NCBI RefSeq assembly: GCF_009674805.1
Contig: NZ_WKKI01000030.1
Location: 1-50,980, forward strand
Length of the DNA stretch: 50,980 nt
Reading direction: 5' to 3'
Source: Metabacillus lacus
GTDB taxonomy: Bacteria > Bacillota > Bacilli > Bacillales > Bacillaceae
A model generated the notes under the pieces. The model ran no database searches and was not told where the DNA came from. It worked only from the letters and a program-made list of their open reading frames with translations. This document shows positions 1 to 8,242 of the stretch, in pieces (the stretch's first letter is position 1; the number at the start of each line of letters is the position of its first letter). A program made the translations under genes and the position numbers.

Positions 1-121
1 TAAGGCTTCTAACCGTCGGTGCAACGGGATAGCCTAATCCATAACTAGCGGTTACGCTGGTGTTCTTAGGAATCCCCCACTTCAAACAGCTCGCAAGAGC
101 AGTTAAGTGGCGGGTAGTTCA
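1..121 (+). mobile_element. Right end of an IS200/IS605-family tnpB element (reRNA 3' scaffold)
   Basis: This is the 3' end of a tnpB-type element, recognised from its hallmark right-end structure. An outer stem joins TAACCG (10-15) to CGGTTA (49-54). A terminal hairpin pairs 74-82 with 105-114 (one bulged C at 111) and continues into an inner GCTC-GCAA-GAGC stem-loop (89-100). The stretch ends in GGTAGTTCA at 113-121, the usual boundary of such elements in Bacillus. In this family the right end is the scaffold of the guide RNA used by TnpB, so the bases from about 122 would act as guide. The tnpB reading frame lies outside the window. The exact boundary is my inference from the family pattern. 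Confidence 0.7.
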
Positions 122-1144
122 AGGATGACCTTTCAGCAGAAAACCTTAACGAAAAGGGTACTGGAATATTTAATAAACGTGGCTGATCATCCTCAAGCTA
201 AGGAAATAATGACTTCTGCAAAGAATGAAATAGATGGTTATATCATACTGATTGAAAGTATTCTTTTGGAGGAAGGGGCAGCAGTGCCTGTCGGCTTTAC
301 GGAGCAGGATGTTCATATTGGGGCGGAAAAATTATATGATTTTCATTTTGATATCCTGTTTCTTCGCTTATTAAAAGAAATAAGCATGGGCCTGCACACA
401 CTTCATCTAAATATGTCCTATAGGTCGGATATGATAGAGCTTTACAAGGATTTGTCACGTTTTACACAAGGGGTTTTTACAGATTGCATGGATTATTTGT
501 CAGAGCACAGCGCCCTTTCAAGACCGCCTTTGGTCACTCCGGAATACAGTGTTGAATTTGTGGACAGTACCAAATATTTGAGCGGCCTAAATCCTTTTAA
601 TCAAAAAAGAGTTCTTAATACTGTGTAAGTTGCGCATCTGTACTATGCAATAGAAACAAATATCTTCGGCATGCAGCTTATGACGGGATTTGCACAGTGT
701 GCCAAAGATCCAGATGTAAAAAAGTACTTTGTGAAAGGCAAGAAGCTCTCTAAAAAAATTGTCTCCGACTACAGCAAGATCCTACTCGAAAGCGATATCT
801 CGGTCCCTTCCAGTATCAGCGCCAAACCAACAGCATCCACAGCGGCTCCATTCTCTGATAAGCTGATGATGTACTGCACCAGCCTTTTTTGCAGCTTTGG
901 ACTTGGAAGCAATGCACTCGGGACCGCATTCAGCCTGCGCACCGATCTTCCGCTCTCATTGATTTCAACAGCAAAAGACATCCTGACATACGGACAGGAA
1001 GGCGGAAAGATAATGGCAGAAAAAGGTTGGATGGAGGAGCCCCCTCAAATGGAAGACAGGGTAAATCTAATACAAAAGTTTATATTCGCAGCCCTCGAGC
1101 ATGTACGAGGGTTTTTTCTATCGGATAAAATTAAGGATTCTTAA
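122..1144 (+). pseudogene. DUF3231 protein gene, 5' end lost to an IS insertion and with an in-frame stop
   Basis: Two consecutive open stretches (125-625 and 629-1144) are in the same frame and together match a DUF3231 protein, a family of about 330 residues built from two similar helical ferritin-like halves. Its function is unknown and it is common in Bacillus. The first half has the family-typical 'VPVGFTEQDV' segment. The second has 'PFSDKLMMYCTS' and a 'KGWMEEPPQ' C-terminus. They are separated only by TAA at 626-628, where relatives have a coding triplet, and translation resumes with VAHLYYAIETNIFG. The first 20 or so residues are missing because the tnpB element ends at about 121. The last codons run through a terminator hairpin at 1092-1117, so the native C-terminus may also be altered. 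Confidence 0.75.
1091..1117 (+). terminator. Rho-independent terminator
   Basis: The hairpin CCCTCG (1092-1097)/CGAGGG (1106-1111) is followed by TTTTTT. It ends the DUF3231 unit before the two-component operon. Confidence 0.75.
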
Positions 1145-1219
1145 GAAAATCTTTATAAATTCATTAGAATTTTCGTGTATGCTATTACCATTAGCTTAAG
1201 AAAAAAGGAGGCTGCTGCC

Positions 1220-1903
1220 ATGACCAGCATACTGATAGTGGATGATGATGAGCAGATCCGCAACTTAATTTCTATTTACCTTCATAATGACGGCTATCGT
1301 TCCCTGCAGGCAGGCAGCGGCTTTGAAGCATTGGCAGTGCTGGAAAAAGAGAGTGTTGACTTGATTATCTTGGATATCATGATGCCCAAAATGGACGGAA
1401 TACAAGCTTGCCTGAAGATTCGAGAAGAGCGGGAAATGCCGATTATTATGCTCTCCGCTAAGTCGGAAGATATGGATAAAATACAGGGGCTTGCTGCAGG
1501 TGCTGATGATTATCTCAGCAAACCTTTTAATCCATTGGAGCTGATGGCAAGGGTAAAGTCACAGCTGCGAAGGTATAAAAAGTATAATCCATCGGCAGGT
1601 GAGCAGCAGGCTGTTTTTGAAATTGGCGCGCTGAAAATCAATGCCCAGACACGGCAGGTTTGGTCTGATGGAAACGAAGTCAGACTGACGCCAAAGGAGT
1701 TTGATATTCTGGAACTTCTGGCGAAAAACAGAGGAAATGTGTTAAGTATACAAAGAATATATGAAAGCATTTGGAAAGAGAGATACTTTCAATCTGATAA
1801 TACCGTGATGGTTCATATTACAAAAATCAGAGAAAAGATTGAACCTGTGCCTAAGCAGCCCATCTACATTAAAACCATTTGGGGAGCAGGCTATAAAATA
1901 TGA
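1220..1903 (+). CDS. OmpR/PhoB-family response regulator
   Basis: This 227-residue DNA-binding response regulator has an N-terminal receiver domain (about 1-120) with the acidic pocket VDDDE, phospho-acceptor Asp52 in 'LDIMMPKMDG' and the conserved Lys in 'LSKPFNP'. A C-terminal OmpR-type winged helix (about 130-227) follows, with 'RLTPKEFDILELL' and 'VMVHITKIREKI'. The start is the ATG at 1220, preceded by AAAAAAGGAGG; an upstream GTG at 1175 has no ribosome site. It overlaps the kinase gene by ATGA, so the two are translationally coupled. The upstream region has TTAAGAAAATCTTTAT-like half repeats that could be its own binding site (inference). The stimulus is not evident from sequence. Confidence 0.93.
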   Translation: MTSILIVDDDEQIRNLISIYLHNDGYRSLQAGSGFEALAVLEKESVDLIILDIMMPKMDGIQACLKIREEREMPIIMLSAKSEDMDKIQGLAAGADDYLSKPFNPLELMARVKSQLRRYKKYNPSAGEQQAVFEIGALKINAQTRQVWSDGNEVRLTPKEFDILELLAKNRGNVLSIQRIYESIWKERYFQSDNTVMVHITKIREKIEPVPKQPIYIKTIWGAGYKI

Positions 1904-2952
1904 AAAAGCTGAGCTTTAAGCTGCTGGCCGTAATTACCCTTAGTTTTTTTCTCTCTTTCGGTGTTATGGCCGCTTTGGTAAGAATGATCGTTGAATATTA
2001 CAGGCTGGATGAAGGCGTTACTGTATGGCAGTACAACACGTTAACTTTTTTATTTTTATTTTCAGTCATTGCTACTTTTATCGTCAGCTTTCTTCTGTTA
2101 ATTCGGCATCGCTTGAAATATTTACAGCAAATGACAGAGGCCGTACGCAGCATTGCTGAAGGAGATCTTGGTTTTCAGGTGCCGGTAAAAGGACAGGACG
2201 AGCTTGCACAGCTATCGGGCAGCATTAATATCATGTCACAAAAGCTGAAGGAGCAGTTTGAAAGCGAAAGAAAGCTTCAACAGTCAAAGAATGAATTAAT
2301 CACAAATGTATCACATGATGTTCGTACACCCTTAACCTCCATTATCGGGTATTTGGAACTGCTGCGAAATCAGGAATATCATCATGAAGAGCAGCTGGCT
2401 GAGTATATTGAAACAACATATGGAAAAACAATAGAGTTAAAAAACCTTGTGAATGAATTATTCGAATATACAAGACTCAGCAGTCCTGATATGGTTTTGA
2501 ATCAATCCATGGTAGACGTTTCAGGGATTCTAACTCAAATGAGCGGAGAGTATGTGCCTATTTTTGAAAACAGAAACATTTCTATTGAGCTTTCACTCTC
2601 GGAAGGTCTGAATTTGTTTATTGATGTGGAGAAACTCGTCAGGGTATTTGATCAGTTATTCTCAAACGCCCTTAAATACAGTGATGCTCCATCAAACTTG
2701 AAAATCAGTGCATATCGTGACGCAGCTTATGTTCACATAGCCTTTACCAATTCCGCAGCGGATTTTTCTGAAAGAGACCCTAACATCCTGTTTGAACGTT
2801 TTTACAGGACGGATACTTCAAGGCATTCGGAAGGGGCGGGACTCGGCCTTGCTATATCTAAAAGAATAATTGAACTGCACAATGGCAGAATGCATGCTGA
2901 CTATCAACATAAATTACTGACCATTCATATTGAACTACTGGCAGGTGATTAA
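1900..2952 (+). CDS. Membrane sensor histidine kinase
   Basis: This 350-residue kinase is the partner of the upstream regulator. Two membrane helices (about 8-30 and 47-68) enclose a very short extracellular loop of about 17 residues, so it probably senses membrane state or works with another membrane protein rather than binding a ligand outside. A HAMP linker (about 70-122) is followed by the HisKA helix with phospho-acceptor His139 in 'NVSHDVRTPLTSIIGY'. The ATPase domain has 'LFSNALKYSD' (N box) and 'GAGLGLAISKRIIELHNG' (G2 box). The gene overlaps the regulator by four bases and abuts the following VTT-domain gene (TAA then ATG), which suggests a three-gene operon. Confidence 0.93.
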   Translation: MKKLSFKLLAVITLSFFLSFGVMAALVRMIVEYYRLDEGVTVWQYNTLTFLFLFSVIATFIVSFLLLIRHRLKYLQQMTEAVRSIAEGDLGFQVPVKGQDELAQLSGSINIMSQKLKEQFESERKLQQSKNELITNVSHDVRTPLTSIIGYLELLRNQEYHHEEQLAEYIETTYGKTIELKNLVNELFEYTRLSSPDMVLNQSMVDVSGILTQMSGEYVPIFENRNISIELSLSEGLNLFIDVEKLVRVFDQLFSNALKYSDAPSNLKISAYRDAAYVHIAFTNSAADFSERDPNILFERFYRTDTSRHSEGAGLGLAISKRIIELHNGRMHADYQHKLLTIHIELLAGD

Positions 2953-3789
2953 ATGGGAAAACAAATGTTAAAATTAGCAGGATTCGCCATGATGATCACA
3001 CTGTTGATCATCTGTCTGGCGAGTCTGCCGGATCTACTCACGGTGCCGCTGAGTGCTGTGGGAATATCGCTGGCTTTGCTATCGCTTTTAATGGTATCCG
3101 GCATGTATTCACCGAAAAAAACATTACCAGTATCCAAATTCAAGAAACTGATTTTCAGCTACTTTATTTTCGCGTTTGCCAGCGCAGGTGTTTTAAAGGT
3201 AGTGGAGTTTGCTGCAGCTATCAGGGAGACTGGCCTGCAGGCTTTCCTGGAACAAAACGGTGCGGCAGCCCACTATATTTTTTTTGCAATCTGCTTTCTT
3301 CAGCCCATAGCTCTTCCTTTTCCAGAAGCAATAACTGTTATAGCAGGCAGTGCAGTGCTCGGGCCCTTAGCGGCTTCCATCCTTTCCTTAACAGGTACAA
3401 CATTGGGAATTATCGTTATGTTTTATGCAGCCCGGTTTGGAGGAGAGCCTCTTATAAGGAAAATTGTTGAGAAGGAAAAGATAGAGCGCTATCATTATTA
3501 TGTGAGAAAGAACGAAACGCTGATTTTAATTTTGCTATTTATTTTTCCTCTGCTGCCGGATGAAGTCATTTGCATTGGAGCTGGTTTGAGCGGCATATCT
3601 GCTTCAAAGCTTATTCCGATTGCCTTTCTTTCTAAAGTGGTCACATCATTTTCATTAGCTTATTCTACTATTCTCGCATCTGTATTTAACATAGGGACAA
3701 CTGAATTGCTGCTTCTGGTATTTGTCGTCTTTTCAGCGGGATACCTGGGCACAACCTACTATAAGAGAAACTTCAGGTCCCAAGGATAG
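2953..3789 (+). CDS. VTT-domain (SNARE-associated/TVP38-like) membrane protein
   Basis: This 278-residue polytopic membrane protein carries the VTT domain typical of TVP38/TMEM64 and DedA relatives. The signature lies at about 118-240, with 'FPEAITVIAGSAVLGPLAASILSLTGTTLG' split over a helical hairpin and the polar 'FPLLPDEVICIGAGLSG' re-entrant segment. Two N-terminal helices (about 7-28 and 33-50) and a C-terminal helix complete it. Family members are linked to lipid scrambling or flipping and to envelope homeostasis; the substrate here is unknown. The ATG follows the kinase stop without a gap, so it is co-translated with the two-component system and is a likely target or accessory of it (inference). 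A positively charged C-terminal tail ends the protein. Confidence 0.85.
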   Translation: MGKQMLKLAGFAMMITLLIICLASLPDLLTVPLSAVGISLALLSLLMVSGMYSPKKTLPVSKFKKLIFSYFIFAFASAGVLKVVEFAAAIRETGLQAFLEQNGAAAHYIFFAICFLQPIALPFPEAITVIAGSAVLGPLAASILSLTGTTLGIIVMFYAARFGGEPLIRKIVEKEKIERYHYYVRKNETLILILLFIFPLLPDEVICIGAGLSGISASKLIPIAFLSKVVTSFSLAYSTILASVFNIGTTELLLLVFVVFSAGYLGTTYYKRNFRSQG

Positions 3790-3879
3790 AGCCTAAAATA
3801 TGCTTGTCTGGTTGTTTTTTTCAAGATAAAATAGAATGGGAGAATAAAGAAAAAGAAATGATGAATGGGGCAGTGTTAA

Positions 3880-4692
3880 ATGACAGCTTTGTCAAAGGTA
3901 GCATCCTATTTGATTGAACATTGTGAGATATTAGCGGGGGATGTAACAGAAGAGATTGTCGAGCGGTTTCCTTTTGAAGTTCCGCAGGCAGAAGTAGAAT
4001 CAGCAAAGAGAATGTATAGTGAATTTTTATTTTTTCTTGGAGAATCTATAAATTGTACTGAAAATTCTGTGCCTGAAACGCTTCAAAGATGGAGCAAAGG
4101 CAACGGAGAACGGGCTGCTGCGTCCAATGCCAAAATTTCTGATATATTTATAAGATACCCGGATACAAGAATGGTTTTTTCCGATTTTGTCCTTAATCTT
4201 GGCAAGCAGTTTGATCTCACGTCAGATGAAATTGTGTTGATCCTGAAAAGAATCAATCATTTGCTTGACCTCAGTATAAATGAAACTGTTTTTGCATATG
4301 AAGCCAGAACAGATTTCAACCTGAAAGAGGCTCAGGAAAAAATTCGCGAGCTTGCCTCACCAGTCGTGCCCATTCAGGAAGGAATCGCAATACTGCCGCT
4401 GATTGGGAAAATTGACACTGATCGGGCTGAGCATTTGCTGAATAAAGTGGTGCCTGAGCTGCCTCACCTTGAAGTGAACTGCTTAATCCTTGATTTCTCA
4501 GGAATTGTCACGATTGATACAGATGTAGCTAGTCATATATTTAATTTATATAATGTACTGCGTCTCTTGGGCATTAACGTGATCTTTACAGGAATCAGAC
4601 CTGAGCTGGCGACAAAAGTGATTCATGGAGGAATCGACTTTTCCAGCCATAAAATATATGCAAATGTTCGAGAAGCCATTAAGGCGTTATAA
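3880..4692 (+). CDS. RsbR-family stressosome co-antagonist (STAS domain)
   Basis: The 270-residue protein has the layout of RsbR paralogues: an N-terminal non-heme globin-like sensor half (about 1-150) and a C-terminal STAS domain (about 165-270). The STAS part shows 'IAILPLIGKIDTDRAEHLL', 'LDFSGIVTIDTDVASHI' and 'IFTGIRPELATKVI'. The threonines in the last two segments lie where RsbT phosphorylates RsbR. In Bacillus these proteins form the 1.8-MDa stressosome with RsbS and RsbT and control sigma-B activation. No rsbS, rsbT or sigB lies nearby, so this is a dispersed paralogue such as rsbRB, RC or RD, which I cannot tell apart here. It appears monocistronic, with a strong terminator 12 bases after the stop. 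Confidence 0.87.
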   Translation: MTALSKVASYLIEHCEILAGDVTEEIVERFPFEVPQAEVESAKRMYSEFLFFLGESINCTENSVPETLQRWSKGNGERAAASNAKISDIFIRYPDTRMVFSDFVLNLGKQFDLTSDEIVLILKRINHLLDLSINETVFAYEARTDFNLKEAQEKIRELASPVVPIQEGIAILPLIGKIDTDRAEHLLNKVVPELPHLEVNCLILDFSGIVTIDTDVASHIFNLYNVLRLLGINVIFTGIRPELATKVIHGGIDFSSHKIYANVREAIKAL

Positions 4693-4703
4693 ATGATGAA
4701 GGT

Positions 4704-4734
4704 GTCCGAAAGCTGTGCTTTCGGGCATTTTTTT
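4704..4734 (+). terminator. Rho-independent terminator
   Basis: A ten-pair stem (4704-4713 with 4717-4726, loop TGT) is followed by ATTTTTTT. It ends the rsbR-like gene just before the tandem repeat array. Confidence 0.9.
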
Positions 4735-4755
4735 GGTGTGGGTGGCTGGTGAACG

Positions 4756-5331
4756 GTGGAGAGGGGCGAACAGTGCCAGGCACCACCCGGAAAGGCGAAC
4801 AGTGCCAGGCACCACCCGAAAAATCTTGTTTCACAGGGCGAACAGTGCCAGGCACCACCCGAAGAATCTTGTTTCACGACCTGTTTCACGGTAGAGAGGG
4901 GCGAACAGTGCCAGGCACCACCCGAAGAATCTTGTTTCACAGCCTGTTTCACGGTGGAGATAAAGCGAACAGTGCCAGGCACCACCCGAAAAATCTCGTT
5001 ACACGGCTTGTTTCAGTAAAGAGGGGCGAACAGTGCCAGGCACCACCCGAAAAATCTCGTTTCACAGCTTTTTTCACGGTGGAGAGGGGCGAACAGTGCC
5101 AGGCACCACCCGAAAGATCTTGTTTCACGGTTTGTTTCACGGTGGAGAGGGGCGAACAGTGCCAGGCACCACCCGAAGAATCTTGTTTCACGACCTGTTT
5201 CACGGTGGAGAGGTGCGAACAGTGCCAGGCACCACCCGAATAATCTTGTTTCACGGCTTGTTTCACGGTGGAGAGGGGCGAACAGTGCCAGGCACCACCC
5301 GAAGAATCTTGTTTCACACTTCGTTTCACGG
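4756..5331. repeat. 63-bp tandem repeat array 1 (ten cores)
   Basis: The core GTGCCAGGCACCACCC begins at 4773, 4802, 4845, 4908, 4972, 5033, 5096, 5159, 5222 and 5285. The first two intervals are short (29 and 43 bp); the rest are 61-64 bp, mostly exactly 63. Each full unit continues CGAARAATCTTGTTTCAC, then a second TGTTTCAC 12 bp after the first, then GGTGGAGAGGGGCGAACA. The core holds the perfect palindrome GTGCC-A-GGCAC. Because 63 is a multiple of three, long frames stay open on both strands (repeating RTVPGTTR-, NSARHHPK- or GGAWHCSP-like peptides), but these are by-products of the repeat. It fills the gap between the rsbR-like terminator and the hmoA control region. A second array of the same family lies at 27840-28290 in the same orientation. 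Confidence 0.95.
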
Positions 5332-5426
5332 GAAGAGTGTCAGGCAATTTAAATGCTAGCCCCCAAAAGCTCTTTCAAACCAGCATTCGGGTAACCATTT
5401 CTTAGAAAATGACAGAAACTATAATT

Positions 5427-5445
5427 GAAATTAATTCTCATTATC
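5427..5445. promoter_or_regulatory. Fur-like box upstream of hmoA
   Basis: GAAATTAATTCTCATTATC matches the 19-bp Fur consensus GATAATGATAATCATTATC at 14 positions. It lies about 40 bases upstream of the hmoA start, which fits iron repression. Confidence 0.65.
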
Positions 5446-5483
5446 AATTATAATATATGGGAGTAACAAAAGGAGGAGAGTAC

Positions 5484-5816
5484 ATGTTTATACAGCTGAA
5501 AACCATTACTGTTTTAGAAGGACATGCAGAGAGAATGACAGAAAGATTTGCAGGGGAAGGAATCATTGAACAGCAGCTCGGCTTTGTTGATTTACATGTT
5601 ATGAAGAAGAAACAGAGACGTGGAGATGAGGAAGTCGTTGTGATGATTCGCTGGGAATCAGAAGAGGCGTGGAAAGCATGGGAAACGAGTGATGTTCATC
5701 TGGCAGGGCATAAAGCCAGAAGAGGCGTTCCACAGCCGGAGTTCATCCTGGACAGCAAGCAGGATACATATCATGTGATGGGTTCGAAAACATTTAAGGG
5801 TAGTGAAATAATATAG
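5484..5816 (+). CDS. hmoA: Heme-degrading monooxygenase HmoA-like
   Basis: This 110-residue protein has the dimeric alpha/beta barrel (ABM) fold of IsdG/HmoA enzymes. These cytosolic enzymes open the heme ring and release iron. It closely resembles B. subtilis HmoA in length and text: 'MFIQLKTITVLEGHAERM', 'EEVVVMIRWESEEAWKAWE' and 'SDVHLAGHKA'. Trp57, Trp63, Trp66 and His76 are candidate heme-pocket residues. The start is the ATG at 5484 with AAAGGAGGAGAG before it; an in-frame ATG at 5457 has no ribosome site. The Fur-like box just upstream and the iron block downstream place it in the iron-starvation response. Confidence 0.88.
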   Translation: MFIQLKTITVLEGHAERMTERFAGEGIIEQQLGFVDLHVMKKKQRRGDEEVVVMIRWESEEAWKAWETSDVHLAGHKARRGVPQPEFILDSKQDTYHVMGSKTFKGSEII

Positions 5817-5926
5817 AAAAGAGTTCAGCTTCCACAAAACAAGGAAAAGATACAAGAAATTACTACTGGAAAGCGCTTTTGCAGGCCTAACCTTAAAGGC
5901 TGCCTGACATAAGGGGGTGAAAAAGA

Positions 5927-6709
5927 ATGAAGTACTATGTGGTGGATGCATTCGCTGAGAGAATTTTTGAAGGAAATCCAGCAGGGGTTATGATTTTGGA
6001 AGATTGGATTTCTGAGCAATTGATGCAGAACATAGCGATTGAGAATAATCTTTCCGAAACAGCATTCGCGGTAAGGGAAGGAGAAAGATATGGACTCAGG
6101 TGGTTTACTCCCGGCGGTGAAATAGATTTGTGCGGTCATGCGACACTGGCAGCTGCTTTTGTTATCTTGAATTTTATAGAAGGTGAAAAAGAGACTGTAG
6201 AATTTTTGACCAAAAGCGGAATATTGATTGTGAACAAAAGAGGAGAACTGTATGAGCTGGACTTTCCGGCCATGAGCTCCAAGGAAGTTCCGATTACAGA
6301 TGTTATGGAGAAAGCGCTTGGAGTTAGGCCGGAAGAGGCATACCTGAATAGAGATCTGATTCTTGTACTGAAGTCAGAGGATGCTGTGAAGAATCTTTGT
6401 CCTGATTTTGATCAATTAAAGAAGCTGCCGGATGGGCTTGGAGTCTGTGTGACTGCAGCAGGAAACGAAGTTGATTTTGTATCGCGTGCTTACTTTCCAA
6501 AACTGAATATTAATGAGGATCCCGTAACCGGTTCCCTGCACTGCAGCCTGATTCCATATTGGTCAAACCAGCTTGGTAAGAAGGAGTTATCTGCCAGACA
6601 GCTGTCTACACGAGGAGGCAGGCTATTCTGCAGCCTTCAAGGGGAAAGGGTTAAAATTGCCGGAAAAGCTGCTTTGTATTCTGTAGGAGAAATTATGATA
6701 GAGAGCTGA
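5927..6709 (+). CDS. PhzF-family isomerase-like protein
   Basis: The 260-residue protein belongs to the PhzF/diaminopimelate-epimerase fold family. The catalytic region reads 'IENNLSETAFAV' with Glu44 as the expected acid/base, followed by 'WFTPGGEIDLCGHATLAAA' (about 63-81) and 'NEDPVTGSLHCSLIPYW' in the second lobe. PhzF itself isomerises trans-2,3-dihydro-3-hydroxyanthranilate, but most Bacillus members stand outside phenazine clusters and have no assigned substrate. That is the case here, as no other phz gene is present. Its ribosome site is AAGGGGGTG, eight bases before the ATG. It ends in a strong terminator and probably forms its own unit. Confidence 0.88.
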   Translation: MKYYVVDAFAERIFEGNPAGVMILEDWISEQLMQNIAIENNLSETAFAVREGERYGLRWFTPGGEIDLCGHATLAAAFVILNFIEGEKETVEFLTKSGILIVNKRGELYELDFPAMSSKEVPITDVMEKALGVRPEEAYLNRDLILVLKSEDAVKNLCPDFDQLKKLPDGLGVCVTAAGNEVDFVSRAYFPKLNINEDPVTGSLHCSLIPYWSNQLGKKELSARQLSTRGGRLFCSLQGERVKIAGKAALYSVGEIMIES

Positions 6710-6727
6710 CATTTATATTTGAATCAT

Positions 6728-6759
6728 CCCCTTTCAGCAGCTGCTGAAAGGGATTTTTT
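6728..6759 (+). terminator. Rho-independent terminator
   Basis: The perfect inverted repeat CCCTTTCAGCAG/CTGCTGAAAGGG is followed by ATTTTTT. It ends the PhzF-family gene. Confidence 0.92.
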
Positions 6760-6835
6760 GTGTGTAATTTTAAGCCAAATAAAATTAATATTCTCTGCAG
6801 GGCTTTTTATTTTATCATGACAATTGCGCAGCACA

Positions 6836-7063
6836 TCAACCTTCATTTCCATGCTTAAAATGCCCTGTTGCTTTGGCGAGAAGCAGCTGTACTTCCTTTT
6901 CATCAGCGGCAGTACTTATGCGGGATACAAGTTTCCCAGCTTCACTGCCTTTCAAAATCTTAATCTGCTTGTTCTTATAAAAAAGAAAAACAGATTGATT
7001 TTTAGCAACTTTGTAACTGAAGGGCTGTTCATCCAGCCGGTTTCTTTTGTCTATATTCCCCAT
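6836..7063 (-). CDS. Small conserved Bacillaceae-type protein of unknown function
   Basis: This predicted 75-residue basic cytosolic protein starts MGNIDKRNRLDEQPFSYKVA and contains 'VFLFYKNKQIKILKGSEAGKL'. I do not recognise a named family, although short proteins with this FSY...KQIKILKG...LLLAKATGHFK pattern seem familiar from Bacillus genomes. The start at 7063 is set by AAAAGGGGG six bases upstream; a longer reading up to 7108 has no ribosome site. It has no membrane segment or signal peptide. It stands alone between two terminators and converges on the PhzF-family gene, so nothing in the context assigns a role. Confidence 0.72.
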   Translation of the reverse strand: MGNIDKRNRLDEQPFSYKVAKNQSVFLFYKNKQIKILKGSEAGKLVSRISTAADEKEVQLLLAKATGHFKHGNEG

Positions 7064-7152
7064 AACGTTCCCCCTTTTTGATATGTCTATTCGCTGCCCG
7101 AGATTCAATTCCTCTTAATCAGCCTGCTGCAAACTAACATTCATCCCGAAAA

Positions 7153-7186
7153 AATCCCCTACAGCCGCTGCTGAGGGGGATTTTTT
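7153..7186 (-). terminator. Terminator of the siderophore permease operon (works in both directions)
   Basis: The stem AATCCCCT/AGGGGGATT has T-runs on both strands. It lies 20 bases beyond the end of the minus-strand permease gene. Confidence 0.82.
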
Positions 7187-7207
7187 GTGTATTTCTAAAA
7201 ATATGCT

Positions 7208-8242
7208 TTAAGCATCAAGACCGTGACCTTTTCTCGTTAGCAGCATGTAAATAAAGTAAGGTGCTCCTATCACAGATACCACAATGCCGATGGGTATGTC
7301 GGCCGGTGCAAGCAGGTTTCTTCCAATCATATCTGAAAAAAGAAGAATGGCTGCTCCAATCATGGCTGACATGGGCAGCAGGCTGAAATAATTGGGTCCT
7401 GTCAGTCTTCTGGCGAGATGGGGAGCCAATAGGCCAATAAAGGAGATTCCTCCGCCTACTGATACACAAGAACCTGCCAGTGCGGCTGACAGGCACAGGA
7501 GCGTCCGGCGCTGTCTTTCAACATGAAGGCCCAAAGCAGCTGGAAGCGGTTCTTTTAGCTGCAATACATTCAAGGCTCTTCCTTTAAAAAACACAAGAGG
7601 CAGCAAAATGGCGATCCACGGTAGGAGCGCCCATACATATTTCCATTGAGTTCCCCAGATGCTGCCTGTCAGCCAGATGGCAGCCTGCTGAAAATCTCTC
7701 GGGTCCATCTTTAGCTGAAGGATGATAAGAAGTGCACCGCAAAGCGCGTTAAAACCAAGCCCCATCAGGAGCAGCCGATTTGGTTCAATTCCGTTTTTCC
7801 ATGAAAATGCATAAATCAGGCCGGCAATCAGCAAAGCACCTCCAAAAGCAAAAACTGGCAGAAGAAATGGGCTGAGCAGAAGGCCTGAGCCGCTTCCTCC
7901 CTGTGTGATAAATATGATGAAAACGACGGCCAGCCCGGCACCCGCATTGATGCCGATAATTCCGGGATCAGCCAGAGAATTTCTTGATATTCCCTGAAGG
8001 ATAGCCCCCGATACAGCAAGTCCCGCCCCAATCAGCATTGCAATGACCATTCTGGGCAGGCGGAGCTGATATAAGACAAGCTCCTGCTTAGCTGTGCCGC
8101 TGCCTTGCAGTACCGCCAGAATTTCGCTGGGACCTACAGGCATCACGCCTGTAGAAAGGCTGATTATGAAAATCGTAAAGATAAATAACAAAAAACCAAT
8201 AAGCCAATATTTTGCAGAAATCAGTGCTTGTTTCCATTCCAT
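7208..8242 (-). CDS. FecCD-family iron-siderophore ABC permease (second subunit)
   Basis: This 344-residue inner-membrane permease of the FecCD/BtuC family has about ten hydrophobic helices. The family marks 'GAILQGISRNSLADPGIIGINAGAGL' and 'GGGISFIGLLAPHLARRLTGPNYFSLLP' are split over helices, and the latter includes the EAA-like ATPase contact. It pairs with the permease encoded just upstream: the stop of that gene and this ATG share one base (TAATG at 8240-8244), so they are coupled. A GGAGGAGC ribosome site fixes the start; an upstream GTG-type start is unlikely. Context resembles the B. subtilis feuBC pair, where this would be FeuC. No ATPase gene is present in the window, as in the feu system, which borrows one encoded elsewhere. 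Confidence 0.9.
   Translation of the reverse strand: MEWKQALISAKYWLIGFLLFIFTIFIISLSTGVMPVGPSEILAVLQGSGTAKQELVLYQLRLPRMVIAMLIGAGLAVSGAILQGISRNSLADPGIIGINAGAGLAVVFIIFITQGGSGSGLLLSPFLLPVFAFGGALLIAGLIYAFSWKNGIEPNRLLLMGLGFNALCGALLIILQLKMDPRDFQQAAIWLTGSIWGTQWKYVWALLPWIAILLPLVFFKGRALNVLQLKEPLPAALGLHVERQRRTLLCLSAALAGSCVSVGGGISFIGLLAPHLARRLTGPNYFSLLPMSAMIGAAILLFSDMIGRNLLAPADIPIGIVVSVIGAPYFIYMLLTRKGHGLDA

Noticed and set aside
889-1128. Separate 79-residue frame in the DUF3231 region
   Set aside because: It lies in another frame of the DUF3231 sequence and has a peptide composition unlike a protein. The family match is in the other frame.
4749-5359. Long open frames on both strands (RTVPGTTR- or GGAWHCSP-repeat peptides)
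   Set aside because: They follow exactly from a 63-bp repeat unit that is a multiple of three. They occur on both strands and in several frames, with no ribosome sites.
5927-6709. Phenazine biosynthesis
   Set aside because: Only one PhzF-family gene is present, with no phzA-E or phzG partners. Such lone members are common and unassigned.
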